Part shown: positions 38,961 to 51,876 of the stretch, piece by piece
How positions within the stretch are numbered: the first letter of the stretch is position 1
Layout: each line of letters begins with the position of its first letter
NCBI GenBank assembly: GCA_023101725.1
Contig: JALJCO010009116.1
Coordinates: 372,001-436,000 of the forward strand
Length of the DNA stretch: 64,000 bases
Direction of reading: 5' to 3'
DNA from: Atherinomorus stipes
Taxonomy: Eukaryota > Chordata > Actinopteri > Atheriniformes > Atherinidae
Translations under genes and position numbers: made by a program
The notes under the pieces: generated by a model
Told to the model about the DNA's origin: nothing
The model's database searches: none
Seen by the model: only the letters and a program-made list of their open reading frames with translations

Positions 38961-39306
38961 GTAACTGACTGAGCAGTGATTTACTATCAAAGCTCGCATG
39001 AAGTTTCCTGCTTTAATCACTGAGTGGATACTTCACATTTCAGCACAGCCCACATGCCCTCTGTTAGCTCCTTCAGCCTTATGCCTGCCGCACACGAGAG
39101 CTTTCTGCTGAGCTAAAAGTCATTCGAGGCCGTTTGCTCAGCAGAAATTATCCAAAAAAGAAAGCTTGTCAGACTTAGCAGCTGCAACAATGGGGCGTGG
39201 GACTTGGCAAAGGGTCAATTCTTCATAAATTCCCATGTGAAATCCATTTAATGGCATTTATATGTTTATTTGACAGGGAAAAACACATTAAACATGGCCT
39301 CATATT

Positions 39307-39936
39307 GACCCTGTTTACATGAGTTTTAATTCCTCTTTAATTCTGAATAAAAATTAATTCCACTTTAAGACGACCATCTAAACCCATAATTCCGAGTGAA
39401 AACGATAATTCTGAAAAAAACTTAATTCCAAACGAAGTGGTTGGTTTATTCCTCTTTTAATTCTGAATAACATACTTCCCCTCACATGTAGCCGTTGAAT
39501 CTGCTTCAACTTAATTCCTGGTGTTCTGCGCATGCTCCTTGTCCTGTTGTAATGGCCCCATGACGAAGCGCACGTGAAACAAGTGCTGGACTCGAGCCAG
39601 CCGGCGGAAATGAAGACGTATGTTAGCGTCGAGCTGCTGCTACAAAACTACAATCAAAACACAGAGAAAATCTGTGTTATTATGCGGTCTGTATGTCATA
39701 GCCGAAACAAAAAGGAGCAGGAATCAGCTTCTGTTCCCTTCCAGGTAGACGTAAACGGACGTAAATACGTCACATCCGCCTACTGTCCAATCAGAACTCT
39801 TCCTAACCACCAGATCTAAAGCGGAATTAAATAAGCGTGTTTTCCATGTAAACCTTAATTTGGAATTATTAATTCCATGTAAACACGAATGAGAATAATT
39901 TAATTCTGAATTAAAAAACATCATGTAACCAGGGTC
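39307..39936. mobile_element. DNA transposon with GACCCTGTTTACATGA ends (630 bp)
   Basis: Left end GACCCTGTTTACATGAGTTT, right end ATCATGTAACCAGGGTC (inverted, two mismatches). Both ends are followed inward by TTTAATTC/GAATTAAA repeats. No target duplication seen. The 39574-39819 frame (MKQVLDSSQ...) is internal and unrecognised. Confidence 0.78.
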
Positions 39937-41245
39937 AGTGACACATCCAAGTTTCTCGTTGAGGATAATTTGCAAATGTTGTTCCTGGTTTGACAATTAC
40001 TGAGTTAAAAATACATCAATTATTTAAAAAGTACGATCATTGTTTACCATGAAATGTAAGATATCAAACACAGGTCATAGCACGAGTATGATGATGGGGA
40101 ACAAAAACAAATTAAAGTTTGAGTTGTGGGTGTATGTAAGTGTGTGTAAGTGTAGATGCAGGTGTGTGTGCTTTGTTTGTTCTATATTACCATATGCTAC
40201 ATGTCTTTCCCACATATTTTTCCACGAGTTAAACTAGATGGGGTCACATGTGAAATGTGTTTTTCTAAAAACATCTAATCCGCTAACTTTAGTGGGGATT
40301 TTAGATCTTTCTAAAGGTCGTTTTTGAGCCTTTTCTTTGTAAGAAATGTTGAAATCTTTATTTTTCCAAACTTAGATTTGCAGCCTATTCAGAGGAAAGT
40401 AGTGCAGCAGTAGTTTTATTCATGGCTTTATGCAGAGGTTCGCATCTGTCAGGTAGTAATTTTGCTCATTTCTTCTCATTGCCGGATGTCTCCTTTTATA
40501 ATGAAAGAAAATGTAACGAACATGTATAATCTCAGCTGTGATTTTTTTATGTCTCTGTTGGCTGAGGCAGGGCCTTACTTCAGTCTGCAGGGAGTCTTGT
40601 CAGCTGCCAGTGTTCAGCGCACTCCACATCACACAATTATTCCAGTCCACACATCGTCCACTTTATCAGTCAAACTAGCTCAGGTTTGCTCACGCTCTTC
40701 CTACTTAAACAGCACTTTGAGTGGAAATTATGAAGTGTTCCTGTGCTCCTTCCCAGCGGGGATCTCCCCGGAGCCAAAGCAAAAACCTTCAGCGGTATAA
40801 TCACATGTACTTTGCATTTCAAAGTAAATGTGCTGACTCTCATCTTACCACCTCCTCGATCACACTTTCTCTCATGCACACACACGTTCCTGAAGTATAT
40901 GCACACCTGAACTCAAAAGGAATCAATAAATGAAAGAATTGAAGCAAATAAAATGTATTGCTCTAGAAAATAGTTGAATATGGCAAAAAACATAAATGAA
41001 TGATAAATATTTTAAAAAGAACTCAACTTTAAATTATGCAAAGTGTAGATATAGAGATATAGAAACAAGACAAATCAATGTATGATGTAAAAATACTGTT
41101 TAAATTGCTTTAAAAAAAAAGTCATTGTCAGGAGTTGTGCAGACCAGACTGAGAGTTTCTGGTAAACTTTTCCATCGGAGGAAACCTACAGGTAGAGAGG
41201 GAGGCAGGGCTGCTGCTCGAGTACCAAACATTAAATATGTTCATG

Positions 41246-41506
41246 CTGGGGAAACCTGGAATCAATCTCCCGATCTTCTGGATGATGGACAACTGCTCTG
41301 TGTCCAAGTTTATTCCTCCAGAGCTGCTGTCATGCAACTTGCTTCGTTACGTCTGCAAAGCTGAATCACAGCGCATGAAGTAATTCAGGTGACGGGGAAG
41401 AAATGCCTCTAACCGTTGCATGACAGCAGCTCTGGAGGAATAGACTTGGACACAGAGCAGTTGTCCATCATCCAGAAGATCGGGAGATTGATTCCAGGTT
41501 TCTCCA
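41246..41506. repeat. Near-perfect inverted repeat, 93-bp arms, 76-bp spacer
   Basis: Arm 41246-41338 (GAAACCTGGAATCAATCTCC near the start, ending GCTGTCATGCAAC) is reverse-complemented at 41415-41506, with only two or three differences, one in AAGTTTATTCC versus AAGTCTATTCC. The arm contains CCCGATCTTCTGGATGATGG, which resembles a dispersed fish retroposon segment. Confidence 0.9.
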
Positions 41507-42763
41507 GGCAGCATGCAGCCAGAAAACCTAAAAGGATTTAGGCTACGTCAAAATGAGAAGAACATTTATAAACTGAGTGGATATTAAAAATGTAAAATAG
41601 TTCATATTTTTGTGCACAAACTTAATATGGGTGTGATTTTTTTAGAGGACTTGTTGATTTTACATTTCACAGTTTTACGTGTCAGCAGCACGTAATTTGA
41701 AACACGAAAGTTTGTGTCTGGGGACACGAAAAGCTTCACCAGTGACTTTATGTTGTGCAACTCTATGTGTCCGTGGCACGTAATTTGAAGCAGTTACATG
41801 TCGGGGACATGAAAATGAGTAGGACTGTTCGCGCTCATGTCACGTATTTTTGTGAGATCTGGTTGTTTTTTTGCTACGTGTCCTTTATCAAATTTTTTTT
41901 CTGTTTATAAAGTTTAAACTGGAAAGTTAACAGTTTATAATATTATAGAACTCATTAGCTACGTTTAGATGGACAAATAATTCATCAATCCGATTGAAGT
42001 CTTTCTGATCAGAGCTTCCAGCAGATGTATTTACATGGACAGAGGGAAAAGTGATCCGATCGGTTGGATTTACTTGATGGACAGATATGTTCCTAATGCT
42101 TTTGACATGCGCAGTGGCTCCTGGTGTGTAAGAAGAGGAGTTTTCTTTTTTAAAAGTATAATCTTTTGACCAGTCGAAATGCTCAATAATCATCAACTTT
42201 TTCTGTGGGAATTAAAAAAACACAGCCATATACAGTAATGAGTCGTACTGGACCCACGGCTGAAGCACATGATCGTGAACAGATCCGCTATGGCAGGTGT
42301 TTCCATTGAATGGTATAAGCCGTAATTCAGGTAAAATGCCGTCCCGCGAGACTCCACTTTGAGGAGGATGGAGATATAAACATGTGTTTCAGAGCTGCTG
42401 CTCATCAGGAGATGAAAGCAGCGGATGATGGTTCAGAGGTAAAGCCCGTATGTACGGAGCCTCTGATCACATCAGCAGGGTAAAACACTCTTGGCGACTT
42501 CCAGGACAGACGCCCGAAACGTAACACAAATTAAAAACCCCTCAGGATCAACTTCTGGAGTGTGGATCTCATTTCATGATCTTATATTCCACTTCTATCC
42601 GCACCAGTTCCTGACTGATGTGGTGATGCAGCTGCTGATACGAAGGTGCAGTCATACAATGTTATCCATGGTCACGTTTTATTAAAACCTGGTGACGTAT
42701 AATTAACATGTGGGAACCAGATAACCCAGTCATGGTGTTACAAATGTGTGGAAACGACGTTAA

Positions 42764-43657
42764 AGGAATAGTGCACCCACAGAATGATATAACTTTATTT
42801 TCCACTTACCCTCATGGTGAGCAAGACTCTGGAGCACTGTTTTAATATTTCAAATGCAGCCGGAGATCAGGAAGACTTCTTGTTTTCCCCCCACTTTCAT
42901 ATAATGGAGTTCACCGGGATCCGAGCCAAAAAGGACCTTAAAATGCACAAAAAACTTGTCAATATTCCTCCATACTGCTCGTCCAATGTAGTCCAAGTGT
43001 CCTGAGTGGGTAGCGTCCAGAATTTACTCGAAACAACATCATTTAGTATATTTTTAGAGCCTAAACAGTAGTACATATTACTTCCGCGAAGCGCAGTTAT
43101 GTGCATTCACGAAACTACGGAAGCCTCGGCGTTCAGAGCCTACTCTGCCGATAATGTAAGCGTAGAAGAAGAAATTCGCTGTTTACATTGTGCTAAGAGC
43201 CACAGAGCTGCAAATAAACCGGGATAAACACAAGAGGGTCCAAGAGGGGTTGGATATTGATTTTAAAAAAAGAAAAAAAAGAAAACGAGAACGCGCAATC
43301 TCGTCTACCTTGGCTTCCCCAGTTTCGTGAACGCGCATCAGCGTGCTCGCAGGAGATGCAGTGTACTACTGTTTAGGCTCTAAAAATATACTAAATGATG
43401 TCGTTCCGTATAAATTATGGACACTTAGATTACATTGGACGAGCAGTATGAGGAATATTGACTAGTTTTTGTGGACTTTTATGGACCTTTTTGGCTCGGA
43501 CCCCAGTGAACTCCATTATATGAAAGTTGGGGGAAAAAGAGAAGCCTTCCTGATCACCGGCTGCATTTGACATATTAAAAAAAGTGCCCCAGAGTCTTGC
43601 TCACCATGAGGGTAAGTGGAAAATAAAGTTACATCATTCTGTGGGTGTACTATTCCT
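42764..43657. mobile_element. piggyBac-like fold-back element, copy 1 (894 bp)
   Basis: Flanked by TTAA on both sides (42760-42763, 43658-43661). Ends AGGAATAGTGCACCCACAGA and the matching complement. The two arms are about 350 bp each and collinear (GAGCAAGACTCTGGAGCAC, TACTGCTCGTCCAATGTA, TTTAGTATATTTTTAGAGCC occur in both), with a loop of under 200 bp. No transposase. TTAA target choice suggests piggyBac. Confidence 0.82.
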
Positions 43658-45030
43658 TTAACAGCTAGTGGCCAGTCGTTAATACATGAAGAACTTAAAC
43701 CATATCTTCATGTTGGGCAAAATTAACTCGGGTTTGCTAAATTACGACGATTTGGGGATTTTTTTCATATCGGGATGACAGGTAAAACTTTCCCCATCAC
43801 TCCAATTTCAAAGTTAATGCTTATAAATGATCATACACATCATTATCTAGAGGGAATAACTCGATTTTATCCCCCTACATCACACCTGATGGCGTGTAAA
43901 TGCGAAAAAAGTGTTTTCATTAGACTAATGTGAAAAACTACTTTATCGAAATGTCTGAAAAACCACCTCATGAGAGCATAAAAACTTTTTTTGCGATATT
44001 TGAGTTTTCTTTTTCAAAATGGAGGTGTTTCCATTTTTTCAATTGTGACATTTAGGTTTTGCAAAATTTCCAGAGTAATGGAAACCCAGCGATATTTGTG
44101 GAGATTTTGTATGACAGAATTGTGCCATTACACGAACAGCCAAAATGACAGTAAGACTGAGAGAAACAATTTCCCATGTAGAAAAATGTCCATGATGGTG
44201 CAAGAGGTTTAATTTTTCTTTACTCTGTTAAATATCAGCAACAGTATCAGCCCCTGACCAGCACGGTGGATATAATAAAGTGGCCCGCATGATACAGAGG
44301 TGGATGTAAAGTTTCCGTAGCGATGAATACATCTCCATAATATCAGCTGATGGTTAAAATTCCCATAAAAGAGGGCTGAGCTGTCTACTTCATCCCTGGC
44401 TGCTGCATGCAGATGAACCCAGACCTTGCTGGAAGTGAGGACCGAGGTAAAGGTCACGGAGACGGCGATGCATTCTCTGAAGATGACACATGGAAATCAG
44501 TCTCATATTCTCTGACCTCTGAGTACGGCTGATGGCTCTGTCTGATAAAATCTTTATGTGGTTGAAATCATCAAAGCTTAATCACCCGAGCCCTTAAAAC
44601 GTCACGCCAGAGAAAAGAGGATTAAAAAACATGCAAGGGGTTAAACCGAAAGCCTCATCATAAAAGAGCATCTACTTAGTATGTGCACGAATAAGTCAGT
44701 CACCAACCAACACCTGCATCACGAAAACGGCTAACGGTTAATTAACTGGATCATAGATGAGTTCAGGCTGATCAAAGTAAACAAGCTGAAGCTGGAGACA
44801 GATGTGGACGAGGTGTGTGAGGACGGACATTTGAAGCTTGAAAAAAAGAAGCTTAACTACATTTCTAAGTGAAATTCTTTTGGTTTTCAGCGCTTTTCAC
44901 TCATGCAGCGCAGCTCTGACATCCCCCAGCATGTGAAATGCAGATTTCAGTCCGGAGCTCTGCTGGACGTACCCGTCCAGCTGTGGGGGAAAAAGCCCTG
45001 AAAGTCAGCAACAGCCGAGGACCGTTTTAA

Positions 45031-45794
45031 AGGAACAGTACACCCACAGAATGATGGTCCTTCATTTTCTACTCACTCTCATGCTGAGCAAGACTCTGGA
45101 GCACTTTTTTAATATCTCAAATGCAGCTGGAGCTCAGAAAGGTTTTCGTTTTGCCCCAACTTTCATATTATGGAGTTCACCTGCGCTTAACACAAAAAGG
45201 TTCATAAAAGTGCACAAAAACTTGTCAGTATTCCTCCATACTGCTCGTCCTATGAGTGGGTAGCGTCCATAATTTACTCCAAAATACATAATTTAGTATA
45301 TTTTTATGGCCTAAACAGTAGAACATTGTACTTCCGGGATGCGCTCATGCAAGCTCACGACAGAGTATGACTCTGTGTGGGAATAAGCTCATTACTGGAG
45401 CAGACGCCAGTCACTCGAACTCTTGAAGGAACAGAAAAAGAAGAAAGAAAACGGTAGATACAACTGAAGAAAAGTTAAGAGCTTTCGATAGTGCATGTTG
45501 GAAAGGCAGGGTTAATATTGGTCTGGCTTTTACCCGCTTCTGAGCTCTGAAGGAGGCTTGAAGCCGAACAGGCTGACGAACAAGGCGGCCATTAGCCTGA
45601 GAGGGAGGGGTGCACAGTTTAAATACTGTTGTTTGTAACAGAAACGGTGGGAGGACTTCGGACTCTAGCTTTAAGGAGGAAAGTGTGTGTAAAATACCAG
45701 GTTATGACAACTTTAAAAAAGTGCTCCAGAGTCTTGCTCAGCATGAGGGTGAGTCGAAAATGAAGGCACATAATTCTGTAGGTGTACTGTTCCT
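45031..45794. mobile_element. piggyBac-like fold-back element, copy 2 (764 bp)
   Basis: Ends AGGAACAGTACACCCACAGA and its complement, flanked by TTAA (45027-45030 and 45795-45798). The left arm matches copy 1 (GAGCAAGACTCTGGAGCAC, TAAACAGTAGAACAT), but the right arm is much shorter (about 90 bp), so this copy has lost part of its right half. Confidence 0.8.
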
Positions 45795-45968
45795 TTAATT
45801 GTTTGGGTTGGGGAGGGTTTCAGAGCTGGGCAAATTCAAACCTCACCATCAAAAGTCCATATCCACCGTGAACATGGCATTTAAAATTCTCAACTAAGTG
45901 CTAAAATGAACACGTCTGTTAGCCGTGTCATCTTAAACCAGCGGCATAAAGTGCATCTTACTTTCACA

Positions 45969-46533
45969 AAGCACTCAAATGTGCGTTCGCGAAACTACGG
46001 AAACCTTGGCGTTCAGAGCCTACTCTGCCGATAATGCAAGCGTAGAAGAAGAAATTTGCTGTTTACATTGAGCTAAGAGCCACAGAGCTGCAGACAAACT
46101 GGGACAAACACAAGAGGAGTTGGATATTGATTTAAAACAAATAATGAAAGAAAGAACGCGCGATCTCGTCTGCCGCGGCTTCCGTAGTTTCGTGAATGTG
46201 CACCTGCATGCTTGCTAGAGATGCGATGTAGTACTGTTTAGGCTCTAAAAATATACTAAATGACGCCGTTTGGAGTAAATTATGGACGCTACCCACTCAG
46301 GACACTTGGATTACATTGGACGAGCAGAATGGAGGAACACTGACAAGTTTTTGAGCATTTTTATGGACCTTTTTGTGTTTAGCGCCGGTGAACATTATAT
46401 GACAGTCTGCCGATAACGAAATGCCTCCCGATCTTTGGCTGCATTTGAGATATTAAAAAAGTGCTCCAGAGTCTTGCTCACCATGAGGGTAAGTGGAAAA
46501 AAAATTAAATCATTCTGTGGGTGAACTATTCCT
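45969..46533. mobile_element. piggyBac-like fold-back element, copy 3 (left arm missing)
   Basis: Homologous to the loop and right arm of copy 1 (CGAAACTACGGAA, CTACTCTGCCGATAATG, GTCTTGCTCACCATGAGGG), ending at a TTAA (46534-46537). The left arm is absent, and the left boundary is not a TTAA terminus. Confidence 0.78.
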
Positions 46534-48971
46534 TTAAGTTGCAAAAGAATAAGAAAAAAAAAAACAGTTTTCAAGAGGCCTTCACACGGCCTTCGGTGCT
46601 CGGGCCTAATAATGAGCATTTTATTTTCGCTTGAACATTTAAAGGTGCAGAGTCTGGCTCTCCGTACAGGTGTTGTGTCTCTGTCTGCATCGCCGTGCAT
46701 ATTTAGCGCGCCGGTCCTCATTGTGATGCGAGCGGTGTCGGTGTGGCGTCTGATTTGCTGACAGGCTTCTTCAGCAGCGTGTCTCTGAAAATATTAAAGG
46801 AGTCATGCTGTTGCTGTGTGATTATCTCTGTGATCCCTCTTTACTCGCTCTGCGTCCAACCACCGTACAAAAGATCTGCTGTGTGGATGTTTCCCCGGCT
46901 TTCCCTCCTTTGTTCCTTTGTGTTTGCTGCTTGTTTTCTCTGTTAAATAACTTTCTTCCTGAAGCCCGAGGTAATAAAGCTCTGCATCTTATCTCCTTTG
47001 TGTTTGTGTAGTGTGTTGGAGAACTTGGCTCTTAGAAAACAAGAAGAATGATCCAATAAATAGACTTTTTAGATTTTAATTAAAATCTAAATGACACAAT
47101 TCTTCTGTAAATAATGCAGTATAACTAAAGGTAGACTATTATACCATAAGCATCATAGCAGAATTGGCTGAGTCATGTTAAGGCAAGGCTGTGATATCTG
47201 TCTAACTGTCCTGTTATTGCTCAGTGGAGGCACATCATTGTCTATAAAACCTAAAAACACAACTTAACGTACGTCTGTGTGTTTGACTTGGTGCCAGGAG
47301 GGATTATGATGCAACTTCCTTCTCCTGAAGGAAATCGTTGTTGCTCTTTGAGGACCGAGTCGCCCCCGGGCAGACCTGAGGGCAAGTTCAACCTGACCCA
47401 GTACAGAAGTGTGTGTTTTTGTGTGTGTGCCTTTAGGCCTAATCTTTTTAAAAATAAGTTGTAGCAGAAAATTTCAGTCTAAAAACATGAAAGCTTGGAC
47501 TTGGCTAGACCCCCAGTGAGCTTTACCGGTGGATTAAAGACGCTGATACTGCCTGAGCGTTGAGGTTAAAGGGTTTATGTTGGGTAGTTACTGGGAGTTG
47601 GGGAAAAAAGGCTGTGTTAAACTGAATGTTTGGTCTTGTTTATATTTTCTGAGCAGGATAATCCAGTTATCTGTGTAACCAGATGATCCTCAGCAGGCGA
47701 CGTGGTTGGGAGATGACTATGTTTTTAGCTTTACTCTGTACCAAAGATGGCAGCTCAGTTTGACTCACGTTGCATCAGACAGGTCTTTCTCTTTCTCTTC
47801 TACAGAATGTGTTCTTGATGGTTGGGACTGTGCTGCTACACCAGCTTTCATTCACACACACTTGCATCACTCCAGCTTTTGTACAAGTGGCCTTTAAGGT
47901 TTGACTTCTTTCTTGTTGCTTGAAGAAGCAGACAAAGAATCAACCAACAGCTGGATATTGCTAAGAAGCTCTCTTTTCATGGTTGCGCTGAGTTAACTCC
48001 ATCTCCAAACACTGCAGCGTACCCTGTAGTTTCCTAAACCTAACCGTGTATGAATAATAACTGTAAATGAGTAATTTGTAGTTTGAAGCAAAGTCAAAAT
48101 GTAAAAAGACAGAGGGACACACTGATGGTTTCTCCAACCAGCCCTCCTTCCTCCCTGGTAGCATTTCGTTGCTATATCAGCAGTGCGCATCATCATCATC
48201 ATCATCATGTAGAACGGCATACCTCAGATCTTCTAAACACGACTGATCTGATCAGATTTGGATTCCGACCGAAGAAATTTTGCTCATGTGAACATGGCTG
48301 TCCATGTTCACAGATACAACGGCCCTGTCTGTCTTCAGCGTCTTTTACCTGCTCATTTCAGAGGGTGAGGACACATGTCCAGAAATAGAAATCACAGACC
48401 CCAAGACCTCCCCCAAAACCTGGTAGACCAGCAGGACTACAGAGAGCTGCTCCCCAAGACCTGGTAGATCAGGTCTAAAGGCTGTTTCATACTTCACCAG
48501 GAGAGAACTTTCTTCTTGTTCTTGGGGCCACAAGAACAAAATTACATCATTTTGTTCTCGTAAACATGTTTGAGGACACCTTGCGGCTTGTTCTCGACCC
48601 CCGGCCAAACATAACTTTTTTCTTGAGGATCTCCCAGAAGTATTGTGTGGTTGGTCGGACATTTGAGGTGGATGGGGTTAACAATAATACAACAACAATA
48701 ATAAACAGCTGATCGAGGTGGTGAGAAAATACGAAAATGTAAACAACACACATGGCATTTAAATATACAAACACCACTGCGTGCGCAACTCCGTCCTGCC
48801 ATGGAAAAAGTTTATTGTAAATGTATAATCACTGGGTGTACCCCTCCCCCGTCTCCCCCTGCATGCACCCAGTTGCAGAGCTTCTTGTGGACTACGTATT
48901 AACTTGACGAAAACTAACTTTTTTCTTACAGCTACAGGTAGTGTTGTTGTCAAGATCACACGATCAAGAAC

Positions 48972-49148
48972 AAAGTCAAAGTCAACTTTATTGTCAAATG
49001 TGCCCCATTTTAGACATACAACACAGATGAAATTACAGTCCACTCAAACCCACGGTGCATATAATAAAATGTTATAAACAATAAGATAAAAATACAAAAA
49101 CCTAGGAACCTAGGATAACCTAGAAATCTAAACACGAAACTTAGGTTT
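48972..49148 (-). mobile_element. Retroposon 3' end, copy 2
   Basis: CAAAGTCAAAGTCAACTTTA and CAGATGAAATTACAGTCCAC match 7671-7860. On the minus strand it ends with a GACTTT repeat, a typical retroposon tail. It abuts the VNTR that starts at about 49150. Confidence 0.8.
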
Positions 49149-49149
49149 C

Positions 49150-50757
49150 TCTTGGTTCCTGGTAGCTGTAATATCTTGGTCTTGGTCCCTGGTCTCAGTA
49201 ATGTCTTGGTCTTGTCTTTGTTCCAGGTCTCTGTACAATCTTTGTCTTGTCTTGGTTCCTGGTGTCTTGGTTCTTGGTCTTGGTTTCTGGTCTCGGTCCC
49301 TGGTCTCTGTAATGTCTTGGTCTCGGTCCCTGGTCTCTGTAATATCTTGGTCTTGGTCTTGATCTTGGTTTCTGGTCTCAGTATTGTCTTGGTCTCGGTC
49401 CCTGGTCCTGGTAATATCTTGGTCTTGGTCTTGGTTTCTGGTCTCGGTCCCTGGTCTCGGTAATGTCTCGGTCTTGGTCCCTGGTCTCGGTAATATCTTG
49501 GTCTTGGTCTTGGTTTTCTCATCTCAGTCCCTGGTCTCGGTAATGTCTTGGTCTCAGTCCCTGGTCTCTGTATTATCTTGGTCTTGGTCTTGGTTTCTGG
49601 TCTCAGTAATGTCTTGGTCTCGGTCCCTGGTCCCGGTAATATCTTGGTCTTGGTTTCTGGTCTCAGTCCCTGGTCGCTGTAATGTCTTGGTCTTGGTCCC
49701 TGGTCTTGGTAATGTCTTGGTCTTGTCTTTGTTCTGGGTATCTGAAATAACTTGGTCTTGTCTTGGTTCCTGGTCTCTATAATGTCTTGGTCTCGGTCCC
49801 TGGTCGTGGAAACGTCCTGGTCTTGTTTTGGTCCCTGGTCTCTGTAATGTCTTGGTTCCTGGTCTCGGTCCCTGGTCTCGATAAAATCTTGGTCTTGGTC
49901 TCTGTTTTCTCCTCTCGGTCCCTGGTCTCTGTAATATCTTGGTCTTGGTTTCTGGTCTCTGTAATGTTTTGGTCTCGGTCTGTCCCTGGTCTCGGTATTG
50001 TCTTGATCTCAGTCTTTGGTCTTGGTAATATCTTGGTCTTGGTCTTGGTTTCTGGTTTCGGTCCCTGGTCTCGGTAATGTCTTTATCTCAGTCCCAGGTC
50101 TCGGTAATATCTTGGTCTTGGTCTTGGTTTCTGGTCTCGGTAATGTCTTGATTTCGGTCCCTGGTCTCCGTAATATCTTGGTCTTGGTTTCTGGTTTTGG
50201 TAATGTCTTGGTCTCGGTCCCTGGTCTTGGTAATATCTTGGTCTTGGTTTCTGGTCCTGGTAAGTCTTGGTCTCGGTCCCTGGTCTCGGTAATATCTTGG
50301 TCTTGGTTTCTGGTCTCTGTCCCTGGTCTCGGTAATGTCTTGATCTCAGTCTTTGGTCTTGGTAATATCTTGGTCTTGGTTTCTGGTTTCGGTCCCTGGT
50401 CTCGGTAATGTCTTTATCTCAGTCCCAGGTCTCGGTAATATCTTGGTCTTGGTCTTGGTCTTGGTTTCTGGTCTCGGTAATGTCTTGATCTCGGTCCCTG
50501 GTCTCCGTAATATCTTGGTCTTGGTTTCTGGTCTTGGTAGGGTTTTGGTCTCGGTCCCTGGTCTTGGTAATATCTTGGTCTTGGTTTCTGGTCTTGGTAA
50601 TGTCTTGGTCTCGGTCCCTGGTCTTGGTAATATCTTGGTCTTGGTCTTGGTTTCTGGTCTTGGTAATGTCTTGGTCTCGGTCCCTGGTCTCAGTAATATG
50701 TTTGTCTTGGTCTTGGTTTCTGGTCTCGGTAATGTCTTGGTCGTGGTGGTGTGGTCT
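49150..50757. repeat. CTTGGT/CTCGGT VNTR, 1.6 kb, with 337-bp higher-order copy
   Basis: Built from six-base CTTGGT, CTCGGT and CCTGGT units interspersed with AATGTCTTGGTC and AATATCTTGGTC. A long block starting TCTTGATCTCAGTCTTTGGT at 50001 recurs at 50338 (offset 337). Plus-strand VPGLGNILVLV-type and minus-strand KTKTKIL-type frames (up to 170 codons) come from the repeat. Confidence 0.96.
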
Positions 50758-51725
50758 TGACTAAGGTGACGGCTGCTTATTTAACCAGTCTGCAGTGAAT
50801 GGCTCTCCCACATGGACCTGCTGCTTGGCTTTTACATGAATATCTGTTTCTCTAACTGGGAACTTCAGACTCGAACTTGTTCCATTTGGGACCAGTGAAG
50901 TACGTCTCACCTGGAAAGCAGAAGTAGCAGTTTACATTTCTCCTTCACTCTGGTGTTGCTGCCATGGAAACGGACAGTTTACCACATCCACAGAAGAAAT
51001 GAACCCCATCACATTTCCAGATTTCACACATTAAAGTTTCTTGTGCATATGAATGAAACGATAAGCTGTTTGTGTTGGTGTTAGACATGTAAAACAAACA
51101 ACATCCCTCCTCAAGAGGCTGTTTTAGATGAGAAATACAGCAAGTATTCGTGTGATGGTGCACCGCTGGACAAAGCAGTAGATTTGAATATGTTAAGCTC
51201 GGTGGATGTTATCGGTTAACCGGTGTGTGTTCAATCTCTTCTCATCAGATGAGCGACTCAGATTTAATCCAAAACACAATCTTTTACTGACACTAAAATA
51301 AGTGGATTTGCTTTCTAAAGATAATTAACCAGAAATCAGAAGGAAATAAATCACATGTGGGAAAACAGACCATAAGCAGCTTCCACCAACCTCTCCTCAC
51401 AATGCAGATTTCTGACGGTGCTTAAAGAAACACCAATAGAGACTGCTAGTATGTTGGCAATTGTATCATGGTCTGATAGCAGCTAGCCTCCCACCATCAT
51501 GGGGGGAAACTGGGACACAATAAGCCGACTGTGGTGGAACTTATCAATGCGTTATGTCTGGTAGCAGAACAACGGAGACTCCTGAAATGATATCTACATG
51601 ACTGACACATGCATGATCATATATGCTGTTCCAGGCAGGTACATCATCCAGCCAGTGTTTTTATCTGCACACCTGCTGCCTGTTGTATGTTAATAACATC
51701 ACGTTTCTCCCCGTCTCCGTCTCAG

Positions 51726-51876
51726 AGCCTGGAGTGAGCAGGAACCTACAGTTCCTCCAGCGTCCGTCCAGGGTGGCTGCTCTGCTGGGAACCGACGCCG
51801 TGCTGGAATGTTCTGCCTCTGGCTACCCGACTCCGAGCATCCAGTGGAGAAGAGGAGATGAAGTCATACAGAGCTG
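51726..51876 (+). CDS. dcc: dcc exon encoding first half of Ig domain 3
   Basis: Third visible dcc exon, 151 nt. The acceptor is GTCTCAG (AG 51724-51725) and the donor is GTATGT from 51877. It enters in phase 1 and leaves in phase 2, so this Ig domain is split between two exons. The first bases complete a Glu codon: [15 protein letters not shown], very close to the DCC linker before Ig3, where FLQRPS is typical. Cys 51809-51811 ([13 protein letters not shown]) and Trp 51844-51846 ([11 protein letters not shown]) are the B- and C-strand markers. The partner Cys of the disulfide is on the next exon. A second AG two bases downstream of the acceptor would break the frame, which supports the chosen site. 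Joined to 54057-54193 the pair is 288 nt, the same length as the Ig2 exon. Confidence 0.94.

Larger units (their letters stand above)
38961..51725 (+). other. dcc: dcc intron 3 (12.8 kb)
   Basis: Bounded by a GTAACT donor and a CTCAG acceptor, phase 1. It contains the inverted-end element at 39307, the hairpin at 41246, three TTAA-type fold-back elements and the CTTGGT VNTR. A short LINE-tail-like motif (TTTATTTGACAGGG) sits at 39262. 39940-41240 (GTGTGT-rich near 40140), 41510-42750, 43662-45020, 46540-48970 and 50760-51720 hold nothing I can assign. 41945-42110 and 43960-44100 carry motifs such as GGTGTTTCCATT that suggest old transposon ends. Confidence 0.85.

Noticed and set aside
38548..38964. 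The 138-codon frame overlapping the Ig2 exon
   Set aside because: It is in a different frame from the Ig2 exon and lacks any domain; the overlapping frame carries the conserved Ig2 residues.
49010..50764. Frames of 100-170 codons (VPGLGNILVLV and KTKTKIL types)
   Set aside because: All are translations of the CTTGGT VNTR in different frames.
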